Source: Anaerolineales bacterium (GTDB lineage: Bacteria; Chloroflexota; Anaerolineae; Anaerolineales; Villigracilaceae). From it: 39,610 nt of DNA. A model generated the notes under the pieces. The model searched no databases, was not told the DNA's origin, and saw only the letters and a program-made list of their open reading frames with translations. Positions 8,327-14,746 of the stretch are shown here, one piece after another; position 1 is the first letter of the stretch, and every line of letters starts with the position of its first letter. The stretch lies in NCBI GenBank assembly GCA_014860745.1, contig JACZJC010000075.1:1-39610 (forward strand). Reading direction: 5' to 3'. The translations under genes were made by a program, and so were the position numbers.

Positions 8327-9454
8327 ATGGTTCAACCTCTTTCAAATCCATCTGGAATGAAATTTCTTGTCTTCGGGGCGGGGGCAATCGGCACATACAT
8401 CGGCGGTTCACTTGCTCTGGCTGGGAATCAGGTTGTGTTCGTTGAACAACCTAAGATGGTGACTGAACTGCGTGGGAAGGGGCTGAGACTCGACCTTACC
8501 ATTGACGAAAGAAGGAAACATGCCCTGAGCGGAGTCGAAGGAACGAAGGATGCGTTCGTGATCGACCCGCGCTCCTTCATCATCGAACCTTCCCTTGAAT
8601 CCGCATTGAAATTCGGCCCGTTTGATGTAGGCATCTTTGCACTGAAATCCTTCGATACCGCTCCCGCTATGGAAGGGTTAAGACCCTTCGTGGAAAAACT
8701 ACCCCCGATCCTCTGCCTTTCCAACGGCGTGGAAAATGAACAGTCGATTGCCCGCGTGCTCGGCCCGGACAAGGTCATTTACGGAACTGTCACCACGGCC
8801 ATCGGTCGCCGCGGACCCGGGGATGTCATCCTCGAAAAACTGCGGGGCGTAGGCGTTGCGGCAGGGCATCCGCTTTCGGAGAAACTTGTCAGTGTGCTGG
8901 ACCGTGCCTATCTCAAATGCCGCTTATATCCCGATGCGCACAGCATGAAGTGGTCGAAGATGCTAACCAACCTCATTGCCAACCCTACCTCCGCCATACT
9001 CAATATGACTGCGGCACAGGTCTTCGCCAACAGGGACCTGTATAAATTGGAAATCGAAATGTTGAAGGAATGCCTCGCAGTGATGAAAGCGCAAAACCTC
9101 GAGGTGGTTGATCTGCCAGGCACCCCGGTCACTGCATTGGCGTTTGCCACGAAATTACCGCTCTGGCTCTCCAAACCTTTTCTCTCCCGTGCCGCAGGCA
9201 GTGGACGCGGCGCAAAGATGCCCTCCTTTCACATTGACCTGTATTCAGGCCGCGGGCAAAGTGAAGTGGACTTCCTGCACGGCGCGGTCGTCCGCGAAGG
9301 CAGCGCGCGCGGCATTCCAACCCCCGTCAACGAGTTGCTGACAAAAACATTAACGGCGCTTACCAAAAAAGAGATTCAATTGGAAGAATTTGCAGGACAG
9401 CCTGAGAAGTTGCTTGAGAAATTAAGAGTCAAAGGTCAAAAGTCTAACAGTTAA
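8327..9454 (+). CDS. Ketopantoate reductase-like (ApbA/PanE) oxidoreductase
   Basis: An NAD(P)H-dependent 2-dehydropantoate 2-reductase family protein. Family members make pantoate for coenzyme A or act on related 2-keto acids. The Rossmann motif is MKFLVFGAGAIGTYIGG, and CLSNGVENE and KMLTNLIANPTSAIL mark the substrate domain. At 375 aa (345-365 from alternative starts) it is longer than the usual 290-320. Part of the excess is an in-frame repeat (ALSGVEGTK, residues near 66-74) and a C-terminal tail made of another repeat. The ATG at 8327 has GGAG only 3-4 nt away; the ATG at 8357, directly before the Rossmann strand, is a plausible alternative. Confidence 0.85.
   Translation: MVQPLSNPSGMKFLVFGAGAIGTYIGGSLALAGNQVVFVEQPKMVTELRGKGLRLDLTIDERRKHALSGVEGTKDAFVIDPRSFIIEPSLESALKFGPFDVGIFALKSFDTAPAMEGLRPFVEKLPPILCLSNGVENEQSIARVLGPDKVIYGTVTTAIGRRGPGDVILEKLRGVGVAAGHPLSEKLVSVLDRAYLKCRLYPDAHSMKWSKMLTNLIANPTSAILNMTAAQVFANRDLYKLEIEMLKECLAVMKAQNLEVVDLPGTPVTALAFATKLPLWLSKPFLSRAAGSGRGAKMPSFHIDLYSGRGQSEVDFLHGAVVREGSARGIPTPVNELLTKTLTALTKKEIQLEEFAGQPEKLLEKLRVKGQKSNS
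8519..8545 (+). repeat. In-frame copy of a dispersed CTGAGCGGAGTCGAAGG repeat
   Basis: CCCTGAGCGGAGTCGAAGG inside the panE-like gene is read as LSGVEG. I recognise this string and its complement as a short repeat often seen between genes in many bacteria. Here it has been taken into a reading frame without disrupting it. Recognition is from memory, not from a search. Confidence 0.5.
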
Positions 9455-9469
9455 CTTTCGACCTTTGAC
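9428..9469 (+). repeat. Inverted repeat GTCAAAGGTC/GACCTTTGAC at the panE-like gene end
   Basis: GTCAAAGGTC (9428-9437) pairs with GACCTTTGAC (9460-9469). The left arm encodes part of the enzyme's last residues and the right arm lies between the stop codon and the next start. The same decamer recurs in the GT4 gene at 26152-26181. It could form a transcript hairpin, but no U-run follows, so it is not a clear terminator. Confidence 0.6.
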
Positions 9470-9485
9470 CTTCGACCAAAATAAA

Positions 9486-11180
9486 ATGTCCATCCAGATC
9501 ACCCAACCCAGTCCAACCATTGAAATCCACCTGCCAGGGGGCAAGACTCTCTCCGGTCCTCGCGGCACGCAAATAGCCGAGTTCCTTGCCAAAGTCAAAG
9601 ATGATTTTTCCGCGCCGATCGTTGCCGCCATCATCAACAACCAAATTCACGAACTAACCTTTCCCGTTGAAATCGAATCACATTGCCAGCCCGTCACCAT
9701 GAACACCGCCGACGGTGCGCGCATCTATCGCCGCTCACTGGTCTTTTTGCTCGAAATGGTTTTTGCCCAACTATTTCCAAGCGGCAGGTTGAATATTGAC
9801 CATTCCGTTTCATCCGGCGGATTCTATTGTGAGGTGACCGGCCGCCAGGCGCTTTCGCAGAATGAGCTTGGGTCAATCAAAGCTCAAATGCAAAAGTTGA
9901 TCGAAGAGGATCATTCTTTTGTCCGCAGGGAAATTCCCATTCAGGAAGCGGTTCAATATTTTCAACAACGCGGGTATGAAGATAAACTCCGCCTGCTCAA
10001 ATATCGCAGCAAGGATTACCTTACGCTGTACAGCTTCAACGGCCAGATGGATTACATGCATGGCTACATGGTCCCATCCACAGGTTATTTGAAATGGTTC
10101 GACCTCAAGCTGGTCAACGGCGGTTTTCTCCTTCAATTTCCGCGCCGCCATGCCCCCACACAACTCGAGCCGATGGGGGATTATCCAAAATTGCTCAGCG
10201 CGTTCCGTCAATATGGCGACTGGCTGGAAACTCTCAACATCGATAATGTCGGCGCACTCAACGATGCCATCGAAGCGGGACGCGCCGACGAGATCGTGCT
10301 AGTCTCCGAAGCGCTGCACGAACAAAATTTTGCGGATGTAGCTCAACAAATCGTCCAGAAAAAATCACGCATCATCTTGATTGCGGGGCCGACATCCTCG
10401 GGTAAAACAACTTCATCGCGCCGCCTGGCCATTCAACTGCTGGCGCGCGGCATTTCACCCTTCCCGCTTGAACTCGATCATTATTTTGTAGACCGCGAAA
10501 AAACTCCGCTTGATGAAAATGGTCAGCCTGATTTTGAAACCATCGAAGCCTTAAATCTCACACGCCTTGCGGAAGACCTGCAGAAATTGATCAGCGGAGA
10601 AAAAATTCAATTGCCCCGATTCAATTTCAAGGCAGGAAGAAGCGAAGAAGGGGACGTTGTCCAACTGCAAAAGGGACAGCCGGTCATCCTCGAAGGCATC
10701 CATGGCATGAACCCGCGCCTCATTCCCGACCGTTGGTCTGATTCTGTTTTTCGGGTATATGTCTCTGCGCTGACGCAGCTCAACCTCGACCGCCACAACC
10801 GCGTCTCCACCACAGACACGCGCCTCATCCGCCGTATTGTGCGCGACGCGCGCGAGCGTGGATATTCCGCACAAGCCACGATCTCGCGCTGGGAATCGGT
10901 GCGCCGCGGCGAGAAGCGGCACATCTTCCCCTATCAGGAAAACGCGGACGTGATGTTCAACTCTGCATTGGTCTTTGAACTCGCCGCGCTCAAGCAATCC
11001 GCTGAACCGCTGCTTCGCCTCGTCCCGCACACCGCGCCCGAATACATCGAAGCCCGCAGACTGCTCGCCTTCCTCGAATGGTTCCTGCCATTGGACGTGA
11101 GTTTGATCCCCGCCAATTCCATCGTCCGTGAATTTTTGGGCGGCTCCAGTTTGAAGGATTTTAAAATCTGGAGAGGGTGA
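9486..11180 (+). CDS. Kinase fused to ThrRS-like TGS and editing-like domains (uridine kinase-like)
   Basis: A 564-aa cytoplasmic fusion. Residues 1-70 form a TGS-like fold (IEIHLPGGKTL, with GTQIAEFLAK). Residues 70-230 resemble the second additional domain of threonyl-tRNA synthetase (DHSVSSGGFYCEV, then YMHGYMVPSTGYLKWFDLK). From about 290 on there is a uridine kinase/PRK-type P-loop domain with Walker A GPTSSGKTT near residue 300 and the acceptor region ELDHYFVDREKTPLDENG. Such fusions are known and usually called nucleoside kinases, but the phosphorylated substrate is not established. The start at 9486 lacks a Shine-Dalgarno. The last 14 codons, stop included, are duplicated at 11792-11833. 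Confidence 0.85.
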   Translation: MSIQITQPSPTIEIHLPGGKTLSGPRGTQIAEFLAKVKDDFSAPIVAAIINNQIHELTFPVEIESHCQPVTMNTADGARIYRRSLVFLLEMVFAQLFPSGRLNIDHSVSSGGFYCEVTGRQALSQNELGSIKAQMQKLIEEDHSFVRREIPIQEAVQYFQQRGYEDKLRLLKYRSKDYLTLYSFNGQMDYMHGYMVPSTGYLKWFDLKLVNGGFLLQFPRRHAPTQLEPMGDYPKLLSAFRQYGDWLETLNIDNVGALNDAIEAGRADEIVLVSEALHEQNFADVAQQIVQKKSRIILIAGPTSSGKTTSSRRLAIQLLARGISPFPLELDHYFVDREKTPLDENGQPDFETIEALNLTRLAEDLQKLISGEKIQLPRFNFKAGRSEEGDVVQLQKGQPVILEGIHGMNPRLIPDRWSDSVFRVYVSALTQLNLDRHNRVSTTDTRLIRRIVRDARERGYSAQATISRWESVRRGEKRHIFPYQENADVMFNSALVFELAALKQSAEPLLRLVPHTAPEYIEARRLLAFLEWFLPLDVSLIPANSIVREFLGGSSLKDFKIWRG

Positions 11181-11209
11181 AGTAAAGCGTGATGCGTAAT
11201 ACAAAAGAA

Positions 11210-11239
11210 GCCCCCGAGTTATTGAAACAACTCGGGGGC
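11210..11239. terminator. Bidirectional terminator between the kinase and antitoxin genes
   Basis: An 11-bp perfect stem GCCCCCGAGTT/AACTCGGGGGC encloses an ATTGAAAC loop and has flanking A and T tracts. It lies between the convergent kinase gene (+) and antitoxin gene (-) and can serve both. Confidence 0.8.
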
Positions 11240-11255
11240 CTGTACAATATTTTAT

Positions 11256-11489
11256 TTATGTATACCTTGCCCTGCTTTCGTGAATTGCTTCCAAAATATC
11301 CATCCTCGTAATTGGTAACTTAATACTGCGAATCTCAAACGGGGATTTCCTGGCAGGTAGTTCAGGGCGGATAACAAAGATTTGCCCATCCTTGGTTTTA
11401 AACATAACCTGCCCTTCGCTCAATGCCTTCTTGAGCAAGGCGGGAAATTGTTTTTGTACTTCGGTGGATGTATAGATTGTCATTGTCAT
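11256..11489 (-). CDS. Phd/YefM-like antitoxin
   Basis: A 77-aa protein with a Phd/YefM-type N-terminus (IYTSTEVQKQFPALLKKALSEG, then VMFKTKDGQIFVIRP) that would bind DNA and neutralise a PIN toxin through its C-terminal tail. Its ATG overlaps the stop of the upstream PIN gene as ATGA, so the order is toxin then antitoxin, the reverse of most phd/vapC pairs. It may now be an orphan because the toxin is truncated. The family call rests on pattern and neighbourhood. Confidence 0.65.
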   Translation of the reverse strand: MTMTIYTSTEVQKQFPALLKKALSEGQVMFKTKDGQIFVIRPELPARKSPFEIRSIKLPITRMDILEAIHESRARYT

Positions 11490-11780
11490 ACCTCTATTAC
11501 TTGAACGCCTTCTTTGATCGCAATGTCAATTAGGTTTTTGTCGAGCGAGATAAGTGGAATGTCCTGTTCGATAGCGCATTGAAGGATGTATGCATCATAT
11601 ACATAAATATTATACTTGCCTGCGAGTTGTATTGCAGCTTTTAAATTGATCTCCATAATTTCCAGCGAAATCTCCTGGTAAATTTCAATTGCCTCGATTG
11701 CCTGTTCGAGATTAATTCGAGCCTTTTTTATCATTGCAGAAAAGGCGTTCCCAACTTCCCATTTGATGGAAGGCGGCGCA
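11486..11780 (-). pseudogene. VapC-like PIN-domain toxin, 5'-truncated
   Basis: From the first ATG (11734) only 82 aa remain. The open frame continues upstream through APPSIKWEVGNAFSAM, which is true PIN-domain sequence, so that ATG is internal. Retained are the second acid (WEVGNA), the central Asp in VYDAYILQCA and the late Asp in LISLDKNL. The first strand with the leading catalytic Asp (roughly 35 residues) is missing. Upstream the frame runs into the duplicated and inverted kinase fragment with no start codon. PIN toxins are Mg-dependent ribonucleases; this one is presumably inactive. Confidence 0.7.
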
Positions 11781-11791
11781 ACGATGGAATT

Positions 11792-11833
11792 GGCGGGTCC
11801 AGTTTGAAGAATTTCAAGATTTGGAGAGGGTGA
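11792..11833 (+). pseudogene. Duplicated 3' end of the fused kinase gene
   Basis: These 42 bases match 37 of the last 42 bases of the kinase gene (11139-11180). They encode GGSSLKNFKIWRG followed by a stop, against GGSSLKDFKIWRG in the intact gene. Four of the five differences are synonymous. Just upstream, 11781-11797 is an exact 17-bp reverse complement of kinase bases 11109-11125. The segment is therefore a diverged coding remnant placed beyond the toxin-antitoxin pair. Confidence 0.8.
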
Positions 11834-11872
11834 ATAAGAGTTCCAAAGTTTAGATGCTTTGGAGCTCTTATT
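11833..11872. terminator. Terminator hairpin at the convergent kinase remnant / aldo-keto reductase end
   Basis: AATAAGAGTTCCAAAG (11833-11848) pairs with CTTTGGAGCTCTTATT (11857-11872) with one mismatch. It abuts the stop codons on both sides. It may be the original terminator of the kinase gene before the duplication. Confidence 0.65.
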
Positions 11873-12864
11873 TAACTGTTCAAAATATTATCTATCTTTC
11901 CCAACTCATCCCCCGAAAAATCAAGCCGCTTCAACGCTCCCACCGCATCATCAATCTGCAATACATTGCTCGCGCCGATCAGCACGGAGGTCATTGTTTC
12001 GTGGCGTAAAACCCAGGCCAGCGCCAATTGCGCGAGAGTTTGTCCGCGGGATTTGGCAAGCTCGTTTAACTTTTGCACCTTCGCCAGTTTCTCGTCCGTA
12101 AGGTGGGCGGGCTTAAACTCGCTATGCGCTTTGGATGCGCGCGAGCCTTCGGGAATGCCGCCCAGATATTTGTCTGTGAGCAGGCCTTGGGCGAGAGGGG
12201 AAAAGGCAATGCAGCCGATGCCTTCTTCTTTCAAAGCCTTTAGCAAATCCGCTTCCACCCAGCGGTTGAACATGTTGTAGACAGGCTGGTGGATCAAACA
12301 TGGCGTGCCAAGGGATTTCAATATTTTCGAGGCTTCGCGGGTTTTATCGGCGGGATAATTGGAAATGCCCGCATACAACGCCCGCCCGCTGCGGACGATG
12401 AAATCCAATGCCTGCATGGTTTCTTCAAGCGGAGTCTCGGGGTCGGGGCGGTGGTGGTAGAAAATATCAACATATTCCAGTCCCATGCGTTTCAGGCTTT
12501 GATCAAGACTGGAGACGAGATACTTGCGCGAACCCCAATCTCCATACGGGCCGTCCCACATGGTGTAGCCTGCTTTGGACGAGATGATGAGTTCATCACG
12601 ATGAGGGCGCAAGTCCTTTTCGATGATCTGGCCGAAGGTCTCTTCGGCAGAGCCGGGCGGGGGACCGTAATTGTTGGCCAGGTCGAAGTGTGTGATGCCG
12701 AGGTCGAATGCACGCAGGATCATGTCTCGGCTGTTGACGAAGGTATCCACGCCGCCGAAGTTGTGCCACAAGCCAAGAGAGACGGCAGGCAGTTTCAGTC
12801 CGCTGCGGCCTGAGCGGTTGTAGCGCATGGTTTCATAGCGGGAACTATCGGGGATGTAATTCAT
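11872..12864 (-). CDS. yghZ: Aldo/keto reductase, L-glyceraldehyde 3-phosphate reductase type
   Basis: A 330-aa NADPH-dependent (beta/alpha)8 reductase. The N-terminus (RYETMRYNRSGRSGLKLPAV, then SLGLWHNFGG) and THFDLANNYGPPPGSAEE closely follow E. coli YghZ, which reduces toxic L-glyceraldehyde 3-phosphate and methylglyoxal. The tetrad is visible as Asp and Tyr in FDLANNYG, Lys in IISSKAGY and His in FYHHR. It ends about ten residues earlier than YghZ. The link to glycerol and triose metabolism earlier in the window is suggestive only. Confidence 0.9.
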   Translation of the reverse strand: MNYIPDSSRYETMRYNRSGRSGLKLPAVSLGLWHNFGGVDTFVNSRDMILRAFDLGITHFDLANNYGPPPGSAEETFGQIIEKDLRPHRDELIISSKAGYTMWDGPYGDWGSRKYLVSSLDQSLKRMGLEYVDIFYHHRPDPETPLEETMQALDFIVRSGRALYAGISNYPADKTREASKILKSLGTPCLIHQPVYNMFNRWVEADLLKALKEEGIGCIAFSPLAQGLLTDKYLGGIPEGSRASKAHSEFKPAHLTDEKLAKVQKLNELAKSRGQTLAQLALAWVLRHETMTSVLIGASNVLQIDDAVGALKRLDFSGDELGKIDNILNS

Positions 12865-12886
12865 GATTTCACCTAATGGAAGTTAT

Positions 12887-12960
12887 GTGACAGTCACCTT
12901 GGTATGGATGGCCGCAAATCTGCTGGTGTCGGTGACAGGGGGAGGTTGACATACAATCTG
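12887..12960. repeat. GTGACAGTCAC palindrome and flanking gap
   Basis: In the 104-nt gap between the reductase gene and the DUF92 gene there is a GTGAC/GTCAC palindrome (12887-12897) and a second GGTGACAG at 12931-12938. The same core occurs in the terminator hairpin at 29838-29872. No gene is visible here. Confidence 0.4.
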
Positions 12961-12968
12961 CCGTATCC

Positions 12969-13754
12969 CTAAATGATGAACAGCATAGCTACAACGACCC
13001 CGAACGCGCCGCATGCAAAATTGACCCAGTCATTGTCCAGCCACTTCCAGCCGCGGATGTGAACTGTCTCTGTGCCGCAAGTGTGGAGGGGATGCTTCTC
13101 GGTTTCCTTTTTTTCGGTGGGGCAATAATACATGGCCTGAACTGTGGCGCCCAGCAACGAGTCGAAGAGCGAACCAACCAGCCCTGAGAAAGTAATCAGT
13201 AGGAACAGTGACCAGTTATCAGTTAAGAGAGAAGCGAGGAATGCGATTAAGGCGGAGCCTGCCAAAGAGGCGAAGGTGCCGATTAATGAGATTCCGCCGG
13301 AGGTGCCTTTTTCCACAATTTTATTTAGATTCGTGATCATGCGCGGAGGATTTGGATTCAATACACCGAGTTCGGTTGCCCAGGTGTCCGCGTTGACTGC
13401 GGCAAGGGAAGCTGCGAACCCGATCCACGGGATGATTGATTCCGGGAAAAAGAAATGCAGGGCGGCGAAGAAAGCTGCCACACCTCCGTTGCCAAAGACC
13501 TGGCCTGCGTCGCGTTCATGGCCTTTGGAAAATTTTTCGTCGAGACCCTGCTTGCGTTTTTTGAATGCGCGGCTTAATGCGGACGAGGTGATGAAGAACG
13601 TGAGCAATAAAATTGCCCATTGCCAGCCGCCAATGCCAAAGATAACCGTGCCGGTGAAAGCCGCTGCCAGTGCGCCGCTTTTATTTAAACTGTGTGCTTT
13701 GCGGGCGAGAAGTGCGATGATGATCGCGAGGATGAAACCAAGGAAAAGTTGCAT
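12969..13754 (-). CDS. DUF92 family integral membrane protein
   Basis: A 261-aa polytopic membrane protein with the DUF92 (TMEM19-like) signature: GALAAAFTGTVIFGIGGW, then KGHERDAGQVFGNGGVAA and AAVNADTWATELGVL, followed by GTSGGISLIGT. About six hydrophobic segments are visible. A plant member, VTE6, is a phytyl-phosphate kinase, so a prenyl-phosphate or CDP-alcohol related activity is possible but not shown. It lies downstream of the PH-like gene on the same strand after an 80-nt repeat-containing gap. Confidence 0.85.
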   Translation of the reverse strand: MQLFLGFILAIIIALLARKAHSLNKSGALAAAFTGTVIFGIGGWQWAILLLTFFITSSALSRAFKKRKQGLDEKFSKGHERDAGQVFGNGGVAAFFAALHFFFPESIIPWIGFAASLAAVNADTWATELGVLNPNPPRMITNLNKIVEKGTSGGISLIGTFASLAGSALIAFLASLLTDNWSLFLLITFSGLVGSLFDSLLGATVQAMYYCPTEKKETEKHPLHTCGTETVHIRGWKWLDNDWVNFACGAFGVVVAMLFII

Positions 13755-13756
13755 GT

Positions 13757-13827
13757 GGATTTGAAAGTTGAAGGTTTGAAGATAGAAAGTTGAAAGATGG
13801 AGTGTGCTAACCGCTGCCTGTAACTTT
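13757..13827 (-). repeat. CTTTCAAC/CTTCAAACC degenerate repeat run
   Basis: The gap upstream of the DUF92 start holds near-tandem variants of GAAAGTTGAAGG and TTTGAAGATAG. It is the same style as the run between glpK and glpD. It leaves no ribosome binding site for the DUF92 gene. Confidence 0.5.
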
Positions 13828-13834
13828 CAACCCG

Positions 13835-14743
13835 TCAAACAGGAGTTGTGATGACGAAAAGCACTGCAAGCAGGAAGAGCAAACTTGTGAGCGTACCGGA
13901 ACCCCAAACAATGAAGGCAAGCACACGTTCGCGTTCCCAACGATAGAAATACAAGCCTGCGACCCAGCCGATGATGGCAAGCAGGAAACTGGCCACGGGG
14001 AAGATGATCAGTTGGGAGGATGGCACGGTTTCAAGCGTGCCGCCCGCAAACTGCTGGCCCAGCGCAACCCGCGGAGTGGATGGGATGATGAGGCTGGCCC
14101 AAATGAATAAACCGATATTTAGAAATAATGCGGTCAGCCAAAGATAACGGGCAAGTCCGCTTTCCCATGCCTGGGTGACGACAAAAGAAGGATAAACCGA
14201 TTTCGCTTCGACAGGCGTGAGGCTGCCCATTTCGGTGGCGCGCGCAAAGGTCTGCGAAAGGCCGGAGGGATTTTCAGGCGAAATGACAAAGACCCGCTTT
14301 GCCGTGGCCACGAGCAGGAGTTTTTTTGCGTCCGATGCGAGGAACTCGACGATACCCAACTCTGGATGGCGGCGGATTCCCAGCAGACCGCCGGGAAGCG
14401 GCAGGGAGGGCAGGGCAAGCGGGTCGATCAGGTCTTCTGCCGAGCGCATCCATTCGATGTCGGAAAGCGGAATATCTTCGATGCGCAGCCCCCAATGGAT
14501 GGAGAGACTGTCGCGGTCGATGTAATAGTCCGCGCGCCAAAGTGAATAAGTGCGATAGGCAAAGAAGGGAATGGGTGAAAATGAAAACAATGCTGCCAGC
14601 AGCCAGCCTAAGAAGGCGGGCCCGACCTCGGCGTTGGACAGGTTTAGAAAGCCAATGACGGAGATGACTGTCAACACGAGCAGGAGCATGCCGTGGACGA
14701 TCAGGCCGCGTCTTTTGGGTGGAGGATAGTGGCCAACGTTCAT
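13835..14743 (-). CDS. Membrane protein with PH-like (bacterial PH) domain
   Basis: I do not recognise a named family with certainty. The 302-aa protein has two N-terminal hydrophobic segments (about 14-33 and 40-62). A soluble stretch of about 70-190 follows (YYIDRDSLSIHWGLRIEDIP, then VATAKRVFVISPENP), typical of the bPH domain found in many bacterial membrane proteins. Three C-terminal membrane segments come after about residue 195. The ATG lies 3 nt beyond the stop of the upstream ProRS-like gene, so the two are almost surely cotranscribed and may be translationally coupled. Confidence 0.6.
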   Translation of the reverse strand: MNVGHYPPPKRRGLIVHGMLLLVLTVISVIGFLNLSNAEVGPAFLGWLLAALFSFSPIPFFAYRTYSLWRADYYIDRDSLSIHWGLRIEDIPLSDIEWMRSAEDLIDPLALPSLPLPGGLLGIRRHPELGIVEFLASDAKKLLLVATAKRVFVISPENPSGLSQTFARATEMGSLTPVEAKSVYPSFVVTQAWESGLARYLWLTALFLNIGLFIWASLIIPSTPRVALGQQFAGGTLETVPSSQLIIFPVASFLLAIIGWVAGLYFYRWERERVLAFIVWGSGTLTSLLFLLAVLFVITTPV

Positions 14744-14746
14744 AGG

